A DNA stretch of 64,000 nt from Nannochloropsis salina CCMP1776 (lineage: Eukaryota > Sar > Eustigmatophyceae > Eustigmatales > Monodopsidaceae). The notes below the pieces were generated by a model. The model had not been told where the DNA came from. It did not search any database and saw only the letters and a program-made list of their open reading frames with translations. Position numbers and translations under genes: made by a program. Positions 9,054-17,369 of this stretch are shown one piece after another (positions within the stretch are counted from its first letter, which is position 1; the number at the start of each line of letters is the position of its first letter). The stretch covers positions 313,081-377,080 of the forward strand of contig SDOX01000007.1 in NCBI GenBank assembly GCA_004565275.1, written 5' to 3'.

Positions 9054-11393
9054 ATGCTGGCGTCGTCTCCCAGGAAATTGGGTAGTGGTGCCACGACGCG
9101 GTCAATCCGCTCCACCGAAGGTCCTTTAAATTCGGGGGTGCGGGCGCTCACCTTGCCGCAAGAATGGGAATTGGACCGCATTCGGCGCTTGATGTACGAG
9201 CAGGAGTGTATGCAACTCAAGAATGCGCTCGCCCTTAAATCGGAGGAACTGGATGAGGCTCGGCAAGAAAAGACCCGCATCACCAAGAGCTTCTGGGAGG
9301 GACGCAATAGGGCCATGAGTCTTCTGCAGGGTCTGAGCGTGGAGGTCCAGCGGGAGAAGCTCCGGCGCCGGCTCGGCTCAGACCGCAACGCGAGCACCGT
9401 CCCCGAGGCTGGTTGCTCTCTCTCCGGCGAGGGCGTGGCCTCGGTGGCAGCGAGGGTCTCGGGCCGGGGGGAGAGGACGGAGGGGAAGGGCAGGCTCTCG
9501 CCCTCGGCCGCCTCCGTCTCTCTGGCCTCCTCCGCCTCCACCATGGGCGCCGTGGCGGGGGGGCTCGATTCGGCCTCTGTGAGCAGCCTGACAAGCGGGA
9601 GCTCGGGCGGGGAGGATGTGGACATGCAGGCCCTGGCTGCGTTGCAAGAGCTCCTCGTCGGGTGGAGTCCCGCGGACCCTCTTGCTCCCTCGGCAGCCAG
9701 GGTCGCGCTTGAGAAGGGCGACGGGGAGGGAAGGAAGGCGGGGGCGAATGCGCAGGACCTGCTGAAGGACCAGGCGTCGCGTGGAGAGGACTTGGGGTCG
9801 CGCCTGGAGGGGAGGCGGCTGTGCTTTAACTGTGGTGAGGAAGGTGACGCTCCCCTCCCTTCGGAGACCTCCGCCTCCCCTCCTTCCCTCCAGTGCTCCT
9901 CTTCCTCCTCCGTTGACACAACACCTTTGTCCGAATCGGTGATAGAGGTCGCTGGGTTGCCAGCCATGGAGCCGGGCGAGGGCGAGAGCGAGGGGGGATC
10001 GAAGCACGCAGGGCCAAAAGAAGGGGAAGGGGAGGGGAGGGAGGGGGCGAAGGAGGGAGGGAAGGAGGGCGTGGATGTGGACCTGGGCGTGTTCAAGCTG
10101 AAGCGCCAGGCGTGCAAGCTGCGGGACGAGCTCGCCAGGCGACGGTTCGCGGAGCTAGCCGTGTCGGTCCGGCTGAGCGAGACCGAGGAGGAGGTGGGGC
10201 GGCTGAGGATGGAGGTGGAGGAGAAGGAGGCCCTGGTAGAGAGCCTGCTGGGAGAGGTGGAGGAGAAGAACGGGCGGCTGTTGGAGTGCATGAGACGGGT
10301 GCAGGCGTTCGAAGTGCGCCTGGACGCGGTGGTGCAAGAGAGGGACGAGATGCTCAAGCGGCCCGCGAAAGGTGATGGGCCGGGGGGGGAAGGAAATGGG
10401 TGGGAGGGGGCTGGAGGGAACGAGGGCGAGGGTGGGATGGAGGGCGGGGCGGAGGAAGGGGGCATCTTTGTGTCAGGCCAAAAGCCGGGGTATATGACGC
10501 CGACAGAGACCGAGACGTCGGCCGGGAGAATGCTGGAGGAGGCGATGCCACCAGTCTGGCCCTTGGAGGGAGAGGAGGAGGTGGGGGAGGTGGGGTGGGG
10601 TGCTGCCGTAGACGACGCGGAGGACCTGCAAAGGGAGGAGGAGGGGGGGCAGGGGCACGCTGAGGGCGAGGAGGGGAAGCAGGCCCTGGTGGACGACCTC
10701 TTGTCTCTGCTTGTGCGGGGCCGGGCCCTGAACGGGCGGGGGGAGGAGGTCATTTTCGAGACGGTGCGGCCCAGGGCGTTTCTTATCGCCCTGGCGCTGG
10801 CGCTCTTGGGGCTCCTCCTCTCCCTCTCCGTTTTCAATTCCTTTCTTCGCTACGGCATGGACAGGGCCGGGGCCGCCCCGCACCTGACCTCCTCGTCCCC
10901 CCCGACGAGTGGGACGCCCTCGGCCCCGCTTTCCGCCTCCCCCACCTTCTATACCGACGCGTGGACGCAGAGCCCCCTCTCGCGCCTCACCCCCGGGGGG
11001 GCGCCCCTTCAGTCGGGGGAAATCCTCTCCTCCTGCGGGTTCAACCTGACTCGAGGCGACGAGGCCTCCCTCCTCGCGCGCTGTCCCCGCCCTTTCTTCC
11101 TCTACATGCAGCCAGACGCGAACCTCGTCCTCTACCGAGGCCTCCACCCGTCCTTCCACCGAGGTCCAGTCTGGAGCACCCGCACCCTGGCCAAGTGGGT
11201 GGGGGGGGAGGGGCGGAGGGAGGCGTGGGGGGCGAACGTGAGCGCCGTCCTGACAGGCACCCGGTCACTGCGACTGGTGGAAGAGGCAGGGGAGGAGGGC
11301 GGGGGGGAGCGGGTGGTCTGGCAGCGGCGGGTGTGGCGGTTGCCGCAGGAATTGACGCCGTGGCCCTTTGGGCGGGGGGGCTTCTTTGGATGA
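9054..11393 (+). CDS. Coiled-coil, single-pass membrane protein with C-terminal bulb-lectin domain (paralogue B)
   Basis: A single frame of 779 codons starts at ATG 9054 (MLASSPRKLGSG), chosen because paralogue A also starts MLA. An earlier in-frame ATG at 8970 exists. There is coiled coil near the N-terminus (WELDRIRRLMYEQECMQLK), a Ser/Gly/Glu-rich middle, and a second coiled coil at about residues 345-440 (LRDELARRRFAELAVSVRL). One strong transmembrane segment lies at about 574-600 (FLIALALALLGLLLSLSVF). A C-terminal domain of about 150 residues carries Q686-PDANLVLY (the QxDxNxVxY lectin motif), then GPVWSTRT and a later VVWQRRVWRLP. Two candidate N-glycosylation sequons (NLT, NVS) fall on the lectin side. 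The layout suggests a golgin-like rod on one side of the membrane and a sugar-binding domain in the lumen. That reading is inference; no close named family is recognised. Confidence 0.8.
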   Translation: MLASSPRKLGSGATTRSIRSTEGPLNSGVRALTLPQEWELDRIRRLMYEQECMQLKNALALKSEELDEARQEKTRITKSFWEGRNRAMSLLQGLSVEVQREKLRRRLGSDRNASTVPEAGCSLSGEGVASVAARVSGRGERTEGKGRLSPSAASVSLASSASTMGAVAGGLDSASVSSLTSGSSGGEDVDMQALAALQELLVGWSPADPLAPSAARVALEKGDGEGRKAGANAQDLLKDQASRGEDLGSRLEGRRLCFNCGEEGDAPLPSETSASPPSLQCSSSSSVDTTPLSESVIEVAGLPAMEPGEGESEGGSKHAGPKEGEGEGREGAKEGGKEGVDVDLGVFKLKRQACKLRDELARRRFAELAVSVRLSETEEEVGRLRMEVEEKEALVESLLGEVEEKNGRLLECMRRVQAFEVRLDAVVQERDEMLKRPAKGDGPGGEGNGWEGAGGNEGEGGMEGGAEEGGIFVSGQKPGYMTPTETETSAGRMLEEAMPPVWPLEGEEEVGEVGWGAAVDDAEDLQREEEGGQGHAEGEEGKQALVDDLLSLLVRGRALNGRGEEVIFETVRPRAFLIALALALLGLLLSLSVFNSFLRYGMDRAGAAPHLTSSSPPTSGTPSAPLSASPTFYTDAWTQSPLSRLTPGGAPLQSGEILSSCGFNLTRGDEASLLARCPRPFFLYMQPDANLVLYRGLHPSFHRGPVWSTRTLAKWVGGEGRREAWGANVSAVLTGTRSLRLVEEAGEEGGGERVVWQRRVWRLPQELTPWPFGRGGFFG

Positions 11394-11842
11394 GCGGGGG
11401 GAGAAAGGTGGGAATATGTACAGTTTGCGGGACGCAAGGCGGAGGCATGTTATAGCGTGGTTTGTGTCCAGCGTGTACTCGTGCGGGAATGAATACCATT
11501 GAGGAACTGAAAGAAGAGAAGACATGTAGAAAGGCTGGGAAGGCGATATGGGCAGGCGCGTCTGGTTTTGAGGGAGCCCCGAGGGCACTGTCCCGCGGCG
11601 CGATGTCGCCCAGCCGGGAGTCCCCGGGAGGGAAAGGAGAGGTGCGGGGGCGCGTGAACGTGTCTGCAGCGCCTGGCACAAACGAAGATGTGGCCAGCGG
11701 GGAACTGGCGCGAGACGCGTGGGTCCGAAAGTAAAGCAAAGCGGTGATAAATCCAACCCGCACTATCTTTTCTCTCCCTACACACAGTGCATCCCCCCGC
11801 ACGATTGCCTTTTTTTTTTAAATTTTTCCTTCACGACCTTTC
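11394..11842. other. Convergent intergenic spacer
   Basis: This 449-base stretch between two gene 3' ends holds a short T/A run near 11810-11826 and no supportable gene. Terminal processing signals for both neighbours must lie here. Confidence 0.45.
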
Positions 11843-14800
11843 TCACCCTCGTCCAGGGCCCGTACTACCACCACGTCCCGCGCCCCCCCCGCGGGATTGG
11901 GATGTAAACGCGTCTCCCCGCCGTCGCTGCTCGATGACTGCCAGCACCTCCTCCACAGACAGGGTCGTCAAGCCCTTGGCTTCTAAGGCGTACTGGATCT
12001 GTGCCGCCGCGGCCGAGCCCTCCCCGGCCATTTCGTTTTTCCCCCACCCTCCCTCCTGTCCCTCCCGGTCCCCCGCAAGCTCGTGGAAGAAGACGTACAG
12101 GGACTCCAAGCTCCGACTGGGAGTGGCCAAAACCCCCAAGGTCTCCAGGAGCGGCGCTAGGTACTTCCCGACTCTCAGGCCGGCGGAAGGAACGGCGAGC
12201 CCGGCCGCAGAGGATCCGGGCAGGGAAGAGGGCGGCCGATCCAGCACCCTGGCGAGCGCATGCATGTCTATGACCATCTGCTCCGCCCCCGGCTGGGTGA
12301 CGAGGCGGCAGGACCGCAAGCTCCGCAGGAGGCGCCGGACGACATTGAAGACCACGCCTTGCCAGAGCCGAAGAAAGCCGCCCTGCTCCACGGACCGGCC
12401 TGCCACCTGAAGAGCCGAGTCCAGGAAGGCCAGGGCGGGCAGGAGGGAGGGCGAGGGCTCACGCGTGGGAAGGGAGGCGGAGGGGAGGCTATCCAGATAG
12501 TCGGCAGCCCGGTCGTGGAAGCCTGCGGCCACCGCAGTGATCGCGTCCTCCAGCATGCCGTCCTCGAAGGAGCGCAGATGCAAGAGCTCCGTGCCCAGCA
12601 CCGCGGCCCCACTGCCTCCTGCTTGTCCGCTTTCCCCCCGGTCCTCCCCCAACACCGACGCGACTGCCTCCAGCACCGAGGGCTCCTCCCTGGGCCCCAT
12701 CCCCCGCGTCGGCGTCCCAGGGGCCGACCCGCCCCTTCTCCCGCCGCCCCCCATCCCACGAGGCGGCGAGAGGGAGGCCAGCGGGGCCCGGGGGAGGGCC
12801 GAGGTCGGGAGCGGGGTCTGCCCTCCCCCCACCTCCGACACGAGCTGCTTGCTCGGCGAGGAGGCTCTGGCGCCTTCCCCTTTGGCGCCCCCTCGACCCC
12901 CTTGTGGCGTCCCCACCGCGCGTTGGATGGACCCCAGCGCCCTGGTCAGAAGACGCGTGGGGCCGATAATGGTGCCGGAGTCCTCCACCGCCTTGGTCAA
13001 CGTCTCCGTCGTCACCGTCGCGGTTCGAACCGCCGAGCCCATGCCCTCTTGCCCCGCCGCCAGCAGCGTTGAGGCCAGAGCTGAGGCCACCCCCGTGGCC
13101 TTGGCCACTGCCCTCGCGCCGACATCCCTCCCTCCTTCCCCTTCCCTCTCCTGGGCCCCCTCCAAACGCAGGATGATCTCCTCGTTCGCTGCGTCCTCCA
13201 CCGCCTCCCGTCCCAGGTGCGCGGCCGTCACCACCAGGCAATAGCGCCGCAGCACGTCCTCAAAATCCGGACGGAAGGCCGCCCGACTCAGCCTGCACGC
13301 CTTGGCGGCCGCATACAGGTAATCCAGGTAGGCGCGAACCAGGGCCTTCAAGGTCCGCTCCACTAGCACCCGCAGCGCCTCCCGGTGCCGGAGGGGCCCG
13401 TACCGCTCTGTCAGCGTGGACACCAGCCCTGCGAAGGCCTGCGCGGCCCGTGTCGGGGGAGCCGCCTGCTCCTCCAGGCCTGGCGCCGCGTCCCAGGCCC
13501 CGGGCGCTTCGCAGCCGCGGGAGAGCGATCCTAGGACCCAAGCCGCCTCCACCTCGGCCCATCGCTCCAGTCGCTGGCGGGAGGCAGCCAGGACGTCCGT
13601 AGCCCGTGGCCACCCCTGCCTTTGCACCATGCCGACCACGCCCACGCCTGCGGGGGAGGCGCACCTGTGGTAGCCCGTCTCCTCGTCTAGAGCCTTGTCG
13701 AAGGCCAGAGCCTCCTCCCCGAGGCGCGCCAGGGCCCGGTCCTCCGTGCTGCCTCCTAAGAGCATGGCACGCATCTTCCGCCGAGCGGCCAGCGCCAGGT
13801 CGCGCGCGAAGAAGGCGAGCAGGGGGTGGGGCATGCAGGCGCTGACTTCGGGCATGAATTTCCCGACACATTCCTCCGCGCGTGCGTCCGTTAAGGCAGA
13901 TTTACTCAACTGTAGGGCCCGCAGCAGGAACGCAAACACCCATTCAGGACGATCACGGATGTCCTTCACACCACGATCATCATCCACCGAGCGCGAGTTC
14001 TCCTCGAAATGGAAAGCGAAGCGTTCCAGGAGCGGTAGGGCGAGCTCCTCACTGACCCACAGCGCATTCCCGCTCTTGTCCCCCTCGGCTGCTACCCCGA
14101 AATCCACCGACGACGCCGTCTGCAGCGAGAACGCCGCCGCCTGCAGCCGAATCAGGCGCTCCAAGCCGTTGACAACCTCCTCGGAGAACGTAACCGCCTT
14201 CCCTGCGTCGTCGGAATCCTGGCGGCCCATGCTCGCTGGCCACCCGCAGGCCTTCAGAGCCCCCCGGAAGGCGCCCAGCCACGCCGAGCGCGCGGTCAGG
14301 ACAAGCTCTCGTCCCCTCTCGCTGATGTACCGGTCCAGCTCTGGGTATTCCTGCGGGCATCGCTTCAAAACCAAGGCCTCGAGCACCCCGAGCCACGTGT
14401 CGTCGGGGGTAGCAGGAAAGGGAGAAGGGAACGTGGCATGGACATCCAGGACGAAATGGAGATACCGCTCCTCCCGTTCAATGGCAAGAAGCTCCATGGC
14501 TCTTACACGCTCTTGTGCTGCTGCTGTGCGTGGCGAGGATTCCACGTCGCCTTCCCTGTTTCGCTTCCTTTGCGCCTTCTCCACTTCCAGGCGCTCTAGA
14601 ATGCTTTCCAAAGCCGCCTTTCGGGCCACACCTTCGCGTAACACTTTTTCTTCCTTGACTTTGAAATTCTCCTCCTCTTTGATTGCCTCAATCAGTCGTT
14701 TCTGCAGATCGGCAACCACTCGGGGCCCTCTGTTTCTGAGACAACTCAAAATGGATGCGTCAGAAGCGTCGCGAACGGCATGCACAGAAGCTTTGTACGC

Positions 14801-14929
14801 GCCCACTTCGATTGGTGCAGGCGTCGAGCGTGGAGTTGGACAAAATAGCTCGCTCAGCACAATTTTCCACGTGCTTGTGGACGTTGCCACCCCACTGCTT
14901 GAAAATGAATGGGTCGTGCAGGCGGACAT
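11843..14929 (-). CDS. RINT1/Tip20-family vesicle-tethering subunit (Dsl1/NRZ complex)
   Basis: One uninterrupted frame of 1,028 aa from ATG 14929. The N-terminal part contains a charged helical region (LQKRLIEAIKEEENFKVKEE; ALESILERLEVEKAQRKRN). The middle has the RINT1/Tip20 core: RPEWVFAFLLRALQL, HPLLAFFARDLALAARRKMR and LGEEALAFDKALDEETGY, then LERWAEVEAAWVLGSL. The C-terminal part has GGFLRLWQGVVFNVVRRLLR, followed by EQMVIDMHALARVL and a final LTTLSVEEVLAVIEQRR, in the order expected for the family. A low-complexity Gly/Pro/Ser segment (about residues 680-760) splits the core. RINT1/Tip20 works with ZW10/Dsl1 and NAG/Sec39 on the ER to capture COPI vesicles returning from the Golgi. Family assignment is from remembered pattern, not alignment. 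Human RINT1 is shorter, near 790 aa; the extra length is the insert and terminal tails. Confidence 0.8.
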   Translation of the reverse strand: MSACTTHSFSSSGVATSTSTWKIVLSELFCPTPRSTPAPIEVGAYKASVHAVRDASDASILSCLRNRGPRVVADLQKRLIEAIKEEENFKVKEEKVLREGVARKAALESILERLEVEKAQRKRNREGDVESSPRTAAAQERVRAMELLAIEREERYLHFVLDVHATFPSPFPATPDDTWLGVLEALVLKRCPQEYPELDRYISERGRELVLTARSAWLGAFRGALKACGWPASMGRQDSDDAGKAVTFSEEVVNGLERLIRLQAAAFSLQTASSVDFGVAAEGDKSGNALWVSEELALPLLERFAFHFEENSRSVDDDRGVKDIRDRPEWVFAFLLRALQLSKSALTDARAEECVGKFMPEVSACMPHPLLAFFARDLALAARRKMRAMLLGGSTEDRALARLGEEALAFDKALDEETGYHRCASPAGVGVVGMVQRQGWPRATDVLAASRQRLERWAEVEAAWVLGSLSRGCEAPGAWDAAPGLEEQAAPPTRAAQAFAGLVSTLTERYGPLRHREALRVLVERTLKALVRAYLDYLYAAAKACRLSRAAFRPDFEDVLRRYCLVVTAAHLGREAVEDAANEEIILRLEGAQEREGEGGRDVGARAVAKATGVASALASTLLAAGQEGMGSAVRTATVTTETLTKAVEDSGTIIGPTRLLTRALGSIQRAVGTPQGGRGGAKGEGARASSPSKQLVSEVGGGQTPLPTSALPRAPLASLSPPRGMGGGGRRGGSAPGTPTRGMGPREEPSVLEAVASVLGEDRGESGQAGGSGAAVLGTELLHLRSFEDGMLEDAITAVAAGFHDRAADYLDSLPSASLPTREPSPSLLPALAFLDSALQVAGRSVEQGGFLRLWQGVVFNVVRRLLRSLRSCRLVTQPGAEQMVIDMHALARVLDRPPSSLPGSSAAGLAVPSAGLRVGKYLAPLLETLGVLATPSRSLESLYVFFHELAGDREGQEGGWGKNEMAGEGSAAAAQIQYALEAKGLTTLSVEEVLAVIEQRRRGDAFTSQSRGGGAGRGGSTGPGRG

Positions 14930-15523
14930 GGGAGAAGCTTCACGGTTGTCGCTCAAGCCACTTCAAACAGGGCAAGCCATTTCGAAGGAAAATAGCAGGC
15001 ACAACGTGCCACCCAGGGGGATGAATCTGACAACATTGTGCAAGACCAGAAAGCGGAGGGTGCGAGAATGATGAGCACATCGTGGGGTTCGTTTCGGAGT
15101 AGCCGTCATGGACCAATCTGCCGTCATCGTGGAGTGACGCCACCCGGAATATAACCTCCTCTGTCGCCGCCATGTGACACAAGAAATAAGAAAGCAAAGC
15201 AATGAGCCATCGTGTATACGCTCTGGCCTCCTGATATGCCTTTCTTCATTGTTCGGAGAAAATTCACAACCCCAGCTGCCATGATCTGTTGTTGCTGCCT
15301 CTAAAACGTGATCAAAGGCGCGGCATCATCGGTCTATCAAACTAAGTGGTCATTGTAAAGGTTGATACTCCAAACATGATCTTCCGATGCAAATATCGAG
15401 CGTAAATCGCACGGGAATCAGAGCGAAAGACATTATTCCAACCTCGACAGCCTCGCACAGGTGACAACGCGCCTACAACATGTTAACATGAAAACGATGT
15501 TTTAGCAGTACCAGAATCCGCTT
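14930..15523. other. Intergenic spacer between two minus-strand genes
   Basis: It contains the promoter and 5' leader of the RINT1-like gene and the 3' end of the Rossmann-like gene. Nothing else can be supported. Confidence 0.45.
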
Positions 15524-17369
15524 TTACAACCCAGCGTACTGCTTTATGAAGCCGATGACCACCGCGTAGAAGGCTACCAGGACCAACATGCCCAACGGCG
15601 TTGTGAACAAATACAAAAACGCCGCGGGCTCCCCGATGGAGTCAATTTTGTATGCCATGCGCCAGATTCCCCCGTGCAGAGACCCGTAGGTGAAGAGTTC
15701 GAGGGGGTTCCGGATTTTGTTCTTAGGGTTCGAGGGAACGTTCGGATTGCGGATGTCGTGAATCAGCATGGCCGCCATGACAGCGTTGGAGGTCTCCTGT
15801 TGGAACACCTCCAGGGGTTTGAAGAAGTGGAAGCCCTTGTAGGCGAGAGCGAAGAGCTTGTTGCTCGTTACGGAGACCGTGGCCGTTGAGGGCGCGATGT
15901 TGGAAGACACGTTCACTTTGTCCACTTCCCGCGCCACCACGGCCCGCCAGTGCTGGATGCGCTTGGCCAGGGCGTAATTGGGACCCTGTCTGCCCACAAT
16001 GCCGTCCACGAAATAGATGTCCTCCCCGTCCTCCGCTCGCACGGGGGCCAGGGCATTCTTGACAAGGTACCCGGAGCCCGGAAGGTTGAAGAGGGAGAGC
16101 TTACAGACCAGATTCACCAGGGAAAGCTCACAGTGCTGGGCCTCGGCGGCGTCGTGCGCCTCTTTGGAGATGACGTGGACGTCTGTGGGCGTGCACAGAT
16201 AGGCGGGCGTGGCCTTCCGGAGCCTCGTCAGGTCCCGGATGATGGCGTCCATGGCCAGGGAGACCTTCACGTGCAGCTCCCCGTCCAGGTAGGCGTAGGC
16301 ACCCACTACCAAGTCCTTGCCCGTCTCCACCCCCATCAGCCAGGCGCGGAGCTCGGGCGTATCGGTGAAGAGGTTTCCGCCCGCATGGGCCGCCACCTCC
16401 GGGTCCGTCTTGAGCGTCGACTGTTTCTTCTTCAAGGGGAAGATCAGTGTGCCCGGCGATTTGCGCGTCTCCCGGATGAGCCGCTCCCAGATGCCCTGCC
16501 TGTCGAGGTCGATGGCGATGATGTTCGCGCCCAGGGCCAGCAGGGTCAGGAAGGGCCCCATGGCCGAGCCCGCCCCCAGCAAGACGAAGTACTTGTCCGA
16601 GAGGTCTAGGACCTTGGGATTGTCGATCAGGTAGCTGATGGCGTCCCGGGCCGAGGGCTCGACGGTCCCGTACCGCGCCCACTGCTCAAACTGGGCGCGC
16701 AGGGCCTCTCCCTCCAGCACCTTCTTCCCGTAGGGCACCTGGCAGACGGGCCCGAACTTGGGGAGCTTGCCCTCGCCCTTGATCACACCCGTCTCGTAGG
16801 AGTGGGAGCCCCCGAATTTCTCCATGGCCTCGCCCAGCTTGTAGGTCTTGCCATCACGGATGAACTCGAAGTTCTGGTAGCAGTAGTCCAGGCCACCCTG
16901 GGCAACGCTCACAGCATTTTTGGGAGACTTCAGCCCGACTTGAACTTGGCGCACGATGTACTTGGTGTATTTCTGTCGCCATTGTTTCTCCTTCTCGATT
17001 TTTAGTCCCTCTGCTTTGTCCACTGCCCCGACTGCCGCAGCCCAGGCGCCTTTGTTGCCGAACGTAGAGCCTCTAGAGGTAATGAAAGTGTCCTTTAAGA
17101 TGATGAATTTCGAAAAGGCGCCGACCTCTTCTTAATAGCGTCGGACTAGGGATAACCACCGCGCCAGACACACATAGTTGTGGCGGTTGATTATCAAATG
17201 TGCTTTCATTTTCGCAACCAATTTTCCGTGAAAAAGAATTGAGACCATCACACGGCGAATCCTCTTGACGAGCTCTGTTGCTGACTGGAGAGACTTACCG
17301 GCCGCCCTTTTTATCCGTAGGGAATACGAGGCCAACTTCTGGTCCCTTGGGACCCTTGGGTTTCCCCAT
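15524..17369 (-). CDS. Unrecognised Rossmann-like membrane-anchored protein
   Basis: Two exons, 17369-17299 and 17072-15524, encode 539 aa. The intron has a perfect GTAAGT donor and a pyrimidine-rich CTCTAG acceptor. Splicing gives an ATG start with MGKPKGPKGPEVGLVFPTDK; without it the large frame has no ATG. The N-terminal 110 residues contain KQWRQKYTKYIVRQVQ and NFEFIRDGKTYKLGEAM. At about residues 180-215 lies YFVLLGAGSAMGPFLTLLAL then ANIIAIDLDR, a glycine-rich loop followed by a hydrophobic strand ending in Asp, typical of NAD(P)- or SAM-binding Rossmann folds. The C-terminus ends with one clear hydrophobic helix (GMLVLVAFYAVVIGFI), so a membrane anchor is likely. I do not recognise the family. 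A dehydrogenase, epimerase or methyltransferase would be guesses. Codon use and composition match the neighbouring genes. Confidence 0.8.

Noticed and set aside
9029-10837. Long Ser/Pro-rich minus-strand frame opposite lectin paralogue B
   Set aside because: Antisense artefact of a GC-rich coding strand with coiled-coil and lectin motifs on the plus strand.
12260-13072. Plus-strand frame of 270 codons inside the RINT1-like gene
   Set aside because: Proline/arginine-rich antisense shadow; the minus strand has the family match.
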